From: Flavobacterium antarcticum DSM 19726
GTDB lineage: Bacteria > Bacteroidota > Bacteroidia > Flavobacteriales > Flavobacteriaceae
Assembly: GCF_000419685.1 (NCBI RefSeq)
Contig: NZ_ATTM01000001.1
Span: forward strand, 62,001 to 126,000
Direction of reading: 5' to 3'
DNA length: 64,000 bases
Positions 37,708 to 44,647 of the stretch are shown one piece after another. Under the pieces are notes generated by a model. It had not been told where the DNA came from. It was given only the letters and a program-made list of their open reading frames with translations, and searched no databases. Position 1 is the first letter of the stretch. Every line of letters starts with the position of its first letter. A program made the translations under genes and the position numbers.

Positions 37708-37775
37708 TCTCGCAAAGGCGCGAAGACGCAAAGCTTTTTACGTATTTAGCTTTGCGACTCTGCGACTTTGCGAGA
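37708..37775. repeat. REP-like palindromic repeat (TCTCGCAAAG family), copy 1
   Basis: Two 27-base arms, 37708-37734 and 37749-37775, are nearly reverse complements around a 14-base loop. The outer ends are TCTCGCAAAG and CTTTGCGAGA. It lies between the GH65 and GH13 genes. Related copies are at 39654-39838, 40315-40340 and 53295-53352. Confidence 0.85.
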
Positions 37776-37794
37776 AATAAAAAATGATAATAGC

Positions 37795-39627
37795 ATGAAA
37801 AATATAATACTATTTTTACTTATCTCCTTTTCCTCTTTCGCACAAATCGAAAGAATGGAACCGCCTTTTTGGTATGCCGGAATGCACAATCCTGAACTAC
37901 AAATCATGTTCTACGGAAAAAACATTGGCCAATATCAAGCATCCGTTTCGGATAATGTGGTAATCAAAAATGTAACTAAAACCGAAAATCCCAACTACAT
38001 TTTCATCACAATTGACACTCAAAATCTTCCTGCTTCTGAATTTACCTTTTCGTTTAAAAACAAAAATAAAGTAGCCTTTACAAAGAAATATGCGTTGAAA
38101 GCGAGAAGAGTAAATTCAGCGGAACGAAAAAGTTTTGATTCATCAGATATGATGTATTTAATCATGCCGGATCGTTTTTCAAACGGAAATCCGAAGAACG
38201 ATAGCAATGCAGAGTTAAACGAAAAAGCGGATAGAAGTTTGCCTGGCGGAAGACACGGTGGCGACATTCAAGGAATAGTGAATCACTTGGATTATTTGCA
38301 AGAATTGGGCGTTACAGCACTTTGGAGCACACCACTTTGCGAGGACAACGACAAAGGATATTCGTACCATACTTACGGTCAATCTGATGTTTATAGAATT
38401 GATCCACGTTACGGAACCAACGAAGAATACGTGCATCTTTCTTACGAAATGAAGAAAAGAGGCATGAAATTGATCAAAGATTACGTGACCAATCATTGGG
38501 GTGCCGAACATTGGATGTTTAAGGATTTGCCCACTTACGATTGGTTTCATCAATTCCCTGGTTTTGCACAATCGAATTACAGAATGGAGACGCAATTTGA
38601 CACAAATGCTTCGGCAATTGATGCGAAATATTGTATGGACGGTTGGTTTGTGCCTTCAATGCCCGACTTAAATCAGTCAAATCCGTTGGTACTGAATTAC
38701 ATTACTCAAAATGCAATTTGGTGGATTGAATATGCAGATTTGGATGGTTTCAGAGTCGATACTTATTCTTATAATGACAAAGTTGCGATTGCCAAGTGGA
38801 CTAAAGCAATTACAAATGAATATCCATATTTCAACATCGTCGCCGAAGTGTGGATGCACGACAAAGCACAAATTTCGTATTGGCAAAAAGACAGCCCGAT
38901 TAGTGCGATTCAGAGTTATAATTCGAATGTACCAAGTGTGATGGATTTCACTTTACACGATGCTTTTGGGAATGTATTCAACGAAGATAATGCTTCTTGG
39001 AACGACGGAATGATTAAGATTTACAACAATTTCACGAATGATTTTCTGTATGCAAATCCGAATAATTTATTGACTTTCGTCGAAAATCACGATACTGGAC
39101 GTTTTAACGAAATGTATAAAAATGATTTCAAGAAGTACCAAATGGCAATAACGATTTTGGCAACCGTTCGTGGAATCCCGCAATTATATTACGGTTCTGA
39201 AATTGGAATGGCTGGTGATAAAGGAAAAGGTGATGCGGATATTCGACAAGATTTTCCCGGTGGTTGGGAAGGTGATAAAAACAATGCTTTCGCAAAATCA
39301 GGACGGACTGCTGAGCAAAGTAAATTCTTTGATTTTACTGCGAAATTATTTCAATGGAGAAAAAATAAATCGGTGGTGCACTTTGGAAAAATGACGCATT
39401 ACATTCCCGAGAATAACGTATATGTTTATTTTCGCCACGACGATAAAGAAACGGTGATGGTTGTGATTAATAATTCTGCAGAAACGAAGACTATAAAAAT
39501 GAATCGTTTTCAGGAGAATATTAAAAGCTTTAGTTCTGGGAAAGATATTATTTCTGGGAAGGTAGTTGATTTGAAAGAGGAAGTTTCTTTGGAAGGGAAA
39601 TCGGTTTTGATTTTGGAGTTGAGGTAG
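37795..39627 (+). CDS. Periplasmic GH13 neopullulanase/cyclomaltodextrinase (SusA-like)
   Basis: From ATG 37795 it is 610 residues, with a signal peptide (ILFLLISFSSFAQ); the TTG-led extension lies in the repeat. An N-terminal cyclomaltodextrinase-type domain (PPFWYAGMHNPELQIMFYGK, about 20-110) precedes the GH13 barrel. Catalytic residues are Asp322 in DGFRVD, Glu351 in VAEVW and Asp433 in VENHDTGR. The C-terminal domain carries AETKTIKMNRFQ. This resembles SusA, which degrades imported maltodextrins or cyclodextrins in the periplasm. It belongs to the plus-strand arm of the locus. Confidence 0.92.
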   Translation: MKNIILFLLISFSSFAQIERMEPPFWYAGMHNPELQIMFYGKNIGQYQASVSDNVVIKNVTKTENPNYIFITIDTQNLPASEFTFSFKNKNKVAFTKKYALKARRVNSAERKSFDSSDMMYLIMPDRFSNGNPKNDSNAELNEKADRSLPGGRHGGDIQGIVNHLDYLQELGVTALWSTPLCEDNDKGYSYHTYGQSDVYRIDPRYGTNEEYVHLSYEMKKRGMKLIKDYVTNHWGAEHWMFKDLPTYDWFHQFPGFAQSNYRMETQFDTNASAIDAKYCMDGWFVPSMPDLNQSNPLVLNYITQNAIWWIEYADLDGFRVDTYSYNDKVAIAKWTKAITNEYPYFNIVAEVWMHDKAQISYWQKDSPISAIQSYNSNVPSVMDFTLHDAFGNVFNEDNASWNDGMIKIYNNFTNDFLYANPNNLLTFVENHDTGRFNEMYKNDFKKYQMAITILATVRGIPQLYYGSEIGMAGDKGKGDADIRQDFPGGWEGDKNNAFAKSGRTAEQSKFFDFTAKLFQWRKNKSVVHFGKMTHYIPENNVYVYFRHDDKETVMVVINNSAETKTIKMNRFQENIKSFSSGKDIISGKVVDLKEEVSLEGKSVLILELR

Positions 39628-39653
39628 TTTTTTGGAATGATTTAAAAAATGGG

Positions 39654-39838
39654 TCTCGCAAAGACGCAGAGACGCAAAGTTTTGGAGTTTAAAATGTAAG
39701 CTTGTTTGGTTTCTTGATTAATAGTAGGCAAATTCTAAAACTTAGTGTTTAGAAAGATAAAATATTGGAGGTTAGCTACATCAATATATTTAGTAAATTT
39801 ATAACTATTTTGCTTTGCGTCTTGGCGGCTTTGCGAGA
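39654..39838. repeat. TCTCGCAAAG-family repeat, copy 2 (split arms)
   Basis: The left arm, 39654-39679, opens with TCTCGCAAAGACGCAGAG. The right arm, 39812-39838, closes with CTTTGCGAGA. About 130 bases lie between them, where copy 1 has 14. The GxxExxY gene follows 40 bases later. Confidence 0.75.
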
Positions 39839-39877
39839 TAAAAATTTAAATCAATCAATCAATCTAAATTACAAACC

Positions 39878-40255
39878 ATGACAGAAAACGAACTATCAAA
39901 AATCATTGTAGATATTTGTTACAAAATCCACACAAAACTTGGACCTGGACTTTTAGAAAGTGTTTACGAAGCAATCTTGTACTACGAATTAAATAAATTA
40001 GGATTGAGAGTTGAAAAGCAGAAAGCACTTCCAGTTCATTGGGATGAAATTATTTTGGAAATTGGTTTTAGAGCGGATTTAGTTGTAGAAGATAAAGTTT
40101 TAATCGAAATCAAATCAGTTGCTGAACTTACCAACGTTCATCCAAAACAAGTTTTAACCTACTTAAAAATAACAGATATAAAACTAGCGCTGTTAATTAA
40201 TTTCAACGAATCATACATAAAAGACGGAATCAAAAGAGTAGTCAATAATCTTTAA
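39878..40255 (+). CDS. GxxExxY protein
   Basis: 125 residues with the family motif GPGLLESVYEAIL (GxxExxY) at about 28-40. The core is PD-(D/E)XK-nuclease-like: IGFRADLVVEDKVLIEIKSV supplies the Asp and the ExK pair, and LTYLKITDIKLALLINFN follows. The family is widespread in Bacteroidota and its function is unknown; the fold suggests a nucleic-acid role. Here it is flanked by TCTCGCAAAG-family palindromes and separates two alpha-glucan GH13 genes. It looks like a transposed unit and not part of the sugar pathway. Confidence 0.9.
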   Translation: MTENELSKIIVDICYKIHTKLGPGLLESVYEAILYYELNKLGLRVEKQKALPVHWDEIILEIGFRADLVVEDKVLIEIKSVAELTNVHPKQVLTYLKITDIKLALLINFNESYIKDGIKRVVNNL

Positions 40256-40314
40256 ATCATGCTTTGCGACTTAAACACTAACGCGATAATATATATAATT
40301 TTTAACCTATCACC

Positions 40315-40340
40315 CTTTGCGTCTTCGCGTCTTTGCGAGA
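40315..40340. repeat. TCTCGCAAAG-family repeat, copy 3 (right of GxxExxY gene)
   Basis: CTTTGCGTCTTCGCGTC and CTTTGCGAGA form one arm of the family. A partial arm (GCTTTGCGAC) sits at 40261-40270. With the arm at 39654 it makes a terminal inverted repeat around the GxxExxY gene. Confidence 0.8.
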
Positions 40341-40358
40341 CAAAAAAAAAACAAATAA

Positions 40359-41783
40359 ATGAAAAAAATATTCTTACTAGCACTGATTCTAGCCACTTTT
40401 ATCAGTTGCAAAAACAACAATGAAACCGATAAATCTCCCGAGAAACTAGCAATTTTCACAGATGCATCAGCAGAAAACGCTGTAATCTACGAAGCAAATA
40501 TTCGTCAATATTCTCCTGAAGGAACCTTTGAAGCATTCACAAAAGACATTCCTGAATTAAGGAAATTGGGCGTAAAAATCATTTGGATTATGCCAATCCA
40601 ACCCATTTCAATGACCAACCGAAAAACCACGGACGGCAGATTGGTAACTGATATTGAAGACGAAAAAGAACGTGCAAAGTATCTTGGAAGTTATTACTCG
40701 ATTTCAGACTATAGAGGAATAAATCCCGATTTAGGTACTAAAAGCGATTTCAAAGATTTGATAAAAACCGCTCACGACAACGGCATGTATGTTATTTTGG
40801 ACTGGGTAGCGAATCACACGGGTTGGGACCATAAATGGATAAAATTAAATCCTGAATATTACCACAAAAACAAAGCAGGCGAAGTAACCGACCCATTAAA
40901 TCCCGAAACCGGAGAATCTTGGGGCTGGACGGATGTTGCACATTTGGATTACAGCAATCCGGATTTGCACGAAGTCATGAAAGAGGAAATGATGTATTGG
41001 GTGAAGGATTTAGATATTGACGGATTTCGTTGCGATGTGGCGGATAATGTGCCGACATCCTTCTGGGAATTTGCCATCCCGAAATTGCGTGAAGCCAAAC
41101 CACTTTTCATGTTAATGGAATCAAATAAGGAATATTTGCTCAAAAATAATCTGTTTGATGTGGGTTACGGTTGGGAAGCACACCACGTGATGAATGACAT
41201 TGCGAAGGAAAAGAGAACAGTGGAAGGTTTAGATTCGCTTTTTGTTAAAATCAAAGCGGAATACGAGCCAACCGCTTATTTCATGAATTTTACCTCTAAT
41301 CACGATGAGAATTCGTGGAACGGAACGGAATACGAACGAATGGGCGATGGCGTGGAAGCTTTTACTGCTTTAACCTACACAATGCCAGGTATGCCTTTGA
41401 TTTATACCGGCCAAGAATACGAACTAAAACGCAGGTTAAAGTTTTTTGAGAAAGATTCGATTCCGAAAGCCAAAGGAAAAATGTTTGCACTTTATGAAAA
41501 GTTGGGAACTTTAAAAAACAGCAATACAGCATTGAATGGTGCGAAACAACCTGCAACGTTCAGCAGAATTCAGACTTCAAATGACAAGATGATTATGGCT
41601 TTTAGTCGAGAGCATAAAAAAGATAAAGTTGTTTATATTGGTAATTTATCAAAGGAAAACACGGCATTCACACTTCCACTCGAAGGAACGTTTACCAATT
41701 ATTTGACCAATCAAAAAGTCACTTTCACAAAAGGACAAAAGCATAATTTCAAACCTTGGGAATATTATATTTTAGTTCCCTAA
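40359..41783 (+). CDS. GH13 alpha-amylase-family lipoprotein
   Basis: 474 residues with a lipobox (LALILATFISC, Cys about 17). The GH13 barrel shows DWVANHTGWD (region I), DGFRCDVADNV with nucleophile Asp226, LMESN with acid/base Glu254, and TSNHDENSW with Asp316. No carbohydrate-binding module or T9SS domain is present. It probably acts on maltodextrins at a membrane face (periplasmic or surface), complementing the SusA-like enzyme. A T-run terminator follows. Confidence 0.9.
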   Translation: MKKIFLLALILATFISCKNNNETDKSPEKLAIFTDASAENAVIYEANIRQYSPEGTFEAFTKDIPELRKLGVKIIWIMPIQPISMTNRKTTDGRLVTDIEDEKERAKYLGSYYSISDYRGINPDLGTKSDFKDLIKTAHDNGMYVILDWVANHTGWDHKWIKLNPEYYHKNKAGEVTDPLNPETGESWGWTDVAHLDYSNPDLHEVMKEEMMYWVKDLDIDGFRCDVADNVPTSFWEFAIPKLREAKPLFMLMESNKEYLLKNNLFDVGYGWEAHHVMNDIAKEKRTVEGLDSLFVKIKAEYEPTAYFMNFTSNHDENSWNGTEYERMGDGVEAFTALTYTMPGMPLIYTGQEYELKRRLKFFEKDSIPKAKGKMFALYEKLGTLKNSNTALNGAKQPATFSRIQTSNDKMIMAFSREHKKDKVVYIGNLSKENTAFTLPLEGTFTNYLTNQKVTFTKGQKHNFKPWEYYILVP

Positions 41784-41792
41784 CAAAATTTC

Positions 41793-41828
41793 AAAACACA
41801 AATCAATTCGGTTTGTGTTTTTTTTTTG
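41793..41828 (+). terminator. Terminator after the GH13 lipoprotein
   Basis: AAACACAAA pairs with TTTGTGTTT around a short ATCAATTCGG-type loop and is followed by ten or more T residues. Confidence 0.8.
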
Positions 41829-41930
41829 GAGCGAATCGTTCGTGAATTTCAGGTTTTCTTTTTCCCGCTTTCCGTCCATCTCGTTCCTAAAATACGAGAT
41901 TCCCTTCAATCGGGGCTATAAAAGTTTCTA
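41828..41930. repeat. GGAGCGAATCG...CAATCGGGGCTATA repeat, copy 1
   Basis: The block contains GGAGCGAATCGT, TTCCCGCTTTCCG, TTCAATCGGGGCTATA and AAGTTTCTA in that order. The same elements occur in the same order at 59590-59710. The middle differs, here with TCTCGTTCC/ACGAGAT complementary parts. Confidence 0.75.
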
Positions 41931-42220
41931 ATTTCTATTTTGGTTTCGCTCGGGTTTTTTAAAGAGGAGGGAATTTTAAACCCTTCGTTTTTGAATTTGA
42001 CAAATTAAGTCCGTTTTTAAAATGGTTATTGTGTTACATTTAATGGGAGTATTTGCAAGTTTTATATACTTTTACAGCTACTTTTCTGAGAACAAAAGGT
42101 CAGTATTTTTCAGCAAACCACGTGTATTTAATTACTGATCTATGAAGTTTTTTTTATATTCAAGTTTAGGACTAAATAATGGAAGTACATTTCAATAATT
42201 ATCTTCAAACACACTTTTAA

Positions 42221-42673
42221 ATGATTTTAATATATAAGTCGAATTTGACAAAACGAATTTTTGCTACATTAATTGATTATGGTATTTATTTCATGTTCTT
42301 CAGTATTTACATACTCATTTTCGGGAGCGATAATTCTGAAGGTGGAAAGACAGTAAGTGGTATTCTGGCTACGCCACTTTCTCTTGCGTGGTTTCTTTAT
42401 TTTGTAGTTATTGAAGCGTTAAATGGTGCAACGCTTGGTCATCATTGCTTTGATTTAAAAGTAGTAACAACGGGGCGAATGAAAATTAGCTTTGGACATG
42501 CTCTGAAAAGACACTTGCTGGATCCACTTGATATTTTATTTTACGGAATACCGGCCATAATTGCAATTAAGAATTCGGACAAACGCCAGCGAATTGGAGA
42601 TATGTGGGCTCATACAATTATAGTGGACACGAAAGATCCTGAACAATATTTACCAGCTAAATCGCGCTTATGA
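42221..42673 (+). CDS. RDD family membrane protein
   Basis: 150 residues with three membrane segments and the RDD signature: KRIFATLIDYGIYFMFF at the start (Arg plus Asp in helix one), a GATLGHHCFDLKVV loop, and KRQRIGDMWAHTIIV near the end. RDD proteins are small membrane proteins, some linked to ion or solute transport; function here is unknown. It ends in an ATGA-type overlap with the phosphodiesterase gene, so the three genes to 44576 form an operon. Confidence 0.85.
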   Translation: MILIYKSNLTKRIFATLIDYGIYFMFFSIYILIFGSDNSEGGKTVSGILATPLSLAWFLYFVVIEALNGATLGHHCFDLKVVTTGRMKISFGHALKRHLLDPLDILFYGIPAIIAIKNSDKRQRIGDMWAHTIIVDTKDPEQYLPAKSRL

Positions 42674-43356
42674 ATAAAATGCTCAATATCGGACACCGCG
42701 GTGCCAAAGGTTTTGAACCGGAAAACACATTGATTTCCTTCCAGACAGCTTTGGATCTAAATGCAGATGGAGTAGAGTTTGACGTTCACGTTTGCAAATC
42801 CGGTGAACTGATCGTCATTCATGATTTTACTGTTGACCGAACGACAAATGGAACAGGAGCGGTTTCGGATTTAACTTTGTCCGAATTGAAGAAATTACGG
42901 ATCAACGGTTCAATTGAAATTCCAACATTAGAGGAGGTTTTACTGCTTTTTAATAAAAAACACTTCCTCAATATTGAATTAAAAGGAACACATACGGCAA
43001 AATTAGTCTGCGATTGCATCGAAAAAAATGTGCAAGAAGATGGGTTTGCCTACAGCAATTTTATCGTCTCGAGTTTTCAAAGAGACGAATTGGAAAGTGT
43101 GGCTAATTATAATGCTAAAATTCCGCTTGGAATTCTGACGCAAGCCAGTGTTGAGCAAGCATTAGAATGGGCAGAAGAATTTTCTGCAACAGCAATTCAT
43201 CCGCATTTTAGTTTATTAACGACAGAAAATGTAGCTTTGGCACTCCAAAAAGGTTACCAAATTTATACTTGGACCGTTAATGAATTCGAGGATATTCAAC
43301 GCGTAAAAGAATTTGGTATCAACGGAATAATAACTGATTTTTCAGATCGAATATGA
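42670..43356 (+). CDS. Glycerophosphodiester phosphodiesterase
   Basis: 228 residues, cytoplasmic type with no signal peptide. It shows IGHRGAKGFEPENTLISF (catalytic His and Arg), GVEFDVHVCKSGELIVIHD (metal-binding Glu/Asp and second His) and IYTWTVNEFEDIQR with GINGIITDFSD at the end. It hydrolyses glycerophosphodiesters from lipid turnover to glycerol-3-phosphate and an alcohol. Start and stop both overlap neighbours by four bases. Confidence 0.95.
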   Translation: MNKMLNIGHRGAKGFEPENTLISFQTALDLNADGVEFDVHVCKSGELIVIHDFTVDRTTNGTGAVSDLTLSELKKLRINGSIEIPTLEEVLLLFNKKHFLNIELKGTHTAKLVCDCIEKNVQEDGFAYSNFIVSSFQRDELESVANYNAKIPLGILTQASVEQALEWAEEFSATAIHPHFSLLTTENVALALQKGYQIYTWTVNEFEDIQRVKEFGINGIITDFSDRI

Positions 43357-44576
43357 GTCAACATTTTGATGTAATTTGTGTAGGAGGTGGAGCGGCAGGA
43401 TTTTTTACGGCAATCAATATCGCTGAGAAAATCCCAAGTTTAAAAATTGCGATTTTAGAACGCGGTAAAGAAGTCTTGACTAAAGTCAGGATTTCTGGTG
43501 GTGGAAGATGCAATGTAACGCATGCTTGTTTTGAACCCAACGAATTGGTGAAGTTTTATCCAAGAGGCGAGAAAGAATTGAAAGGTCCGTTTAATCAATT
43601 CTGCTCTGGAGATACGATTGAATGGTTTGAAAAGCACGGTGTTGAATTGAAAATTGAAGAAGACGGAAGAATGTTTCCGGTCTCCAATTCTTCGCAAACC
43701 ATCATTGATTGTTTTATGAATGCTTCCGCAAAAGCGGGAATTAAAATTTTAACGAGTCAAAGTGTACAATCACTTTATCACTTTGAAAAAGTGGAAGAAG
43801 ACTTTTGGAAAATTGATACGCAACACGATAAATTTACGGCTACCAAATTAGTTTTGTCTACGGGAAGTAATCCTAAAATGTGGGAAATGCTAGAAAGTTT
43901 AGGACATTCGGTAGTTGCCCCTGTTCCATCGCTTTTCACCTTTAATATTACGGACAAACGAATCAAGGATTTGCCTGGTGTTTCAGCGTTGGCAACGGTG
44001 AAAGTTAAAAATACAAAATTAGAAGCTACCGGGCCTTTGTTAATCACCCATTGGGGAATGAGCGGTCCTGGAATTTTGAAATTATCCGCTTGGGGTGCTC
44101 GAATTTTAGCCGAGAAAAAATACCAGTTTGCGATTTCTGTAAATTGGTTGAACGATACTGATTTGGCAGAAGCCGAACTACTATTGAAATCATTAAAGCA
44201 AGAACATAGTAAAAAAATTATTTCCAAGAAATCTCCTTTTGATTTTCCAAACCGTCTGTGGGAGAAATTAGTGATTGCAGCCGAAATTGGCGAAGACCTC
44301 AAATGGGCCGATCTTTCGAATAAACACATTCATAATTTGGCGGAACAATTAACCGAAGGAACTTATCAGGTTAGTGGAAAAAGCACTTACAAAGACGAAT
44401 TTGTAACCGCTGGTGGAATTGATTTGAAAGAAGTAAACTTCAAAACCATGCAAAGTAAATTACATCCTAATTTATATTTTGCAGGAGAAATTGTAAACAT
44501 CGATGCAATTACCGGTGGATTCAATTTTCAGAATGCATGGACAAGTGGGTTTATTGTAGCTAATGGAATATTTTAG
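43353..44576 (+). CDS. BaiN/HI0933-type FAD-dependent oxidoreductase
   Basis: 407 residues. The N-terminal FAD motif is VICVGGGAAGFFTAIN, followed by KVRISGGGRCNVTHACFEPN, a hallmark of the HI0933/BaiN family. Near the end are GGIDLKEVNFKTM and LYFAGEIVNIDAITGGFNFQ (FAD contact). The family binds FAD and NAD(P)H; the substrate in flavobacteria is unknown. It is the last gene of the operon with the RDD and phosphodiesterase genes. Confidence 0.9.
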   Translation: MSQHFDVICVGGGAAGFFTAINIAEKIPSLKIAILERGKEVLTKVRISGGGRCNVTHACFEPNELVKFYPRGEKELKGPFNQFCSGDTIEWFEKHGVELKIEEDGRMFPVSNSSQTIIDCFMNASAKAGIKILTSQSVQSLYHFEKVEEDFWKIDTQHDKFTATKLVLSTGSNPKMWEMLESLGHSVVAPVPSLFTFNITDKRIKDLPGVSALATVKVKNTKLEATGPLLITHWGMSGPGILKLSAWGARILAEKKYQFAISVNWLNDTDLAEAELLLKSLKQEHSKKIISKKSPFDFPNRLWEKLVIAAEIGEDLKWADLSNKHIHNLAEQLTEGTYQVSGKSTYKDEFVTAGGIDLKEVNFKTMQSKLHPNLYFAGEIVNIDAITGGFNFQNAWTSGFIVANGIF

Positions 44577-44618
44577 ATTAAATTTTATGAAATTATAGTA
44601 AGTAATTGAGAATCATTG

Positions 44619-44626
44619 TATATTTG
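44619..44626 (+). promoter_or_regulatory. TAnnTTTG -7 box of the first adhesin-like gene
   Basis: TATATTTG lies within AATCATTGTATATTTGG, a 17-base stretch that is also present before the paralogue at 47422-47429. The ATG is 21 bases downstream. Confidence 0.6.
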
Positions 44627-44647
44627 GGATAATTAAACCCAAATCTT

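Larger units (their letters stand above)
41784..42220. other. Intergenic region after the alpha-glucan locus
   Basis: 437 bases without a gene. It holds the terminator at 41793-41828, one copy of the GAGCGAATCG repeat family (41828-41930), and then AT-rich sequence in which I see nothing further. Confidence 0.6.

Noticed and set aside
37708..40340. CRISPR array from the repeated TCTCGCAAAG units
   Set aside because: The units are palindromic, irregularly spaced, differ in sequence and have no spacer-like intervals or cas genes.
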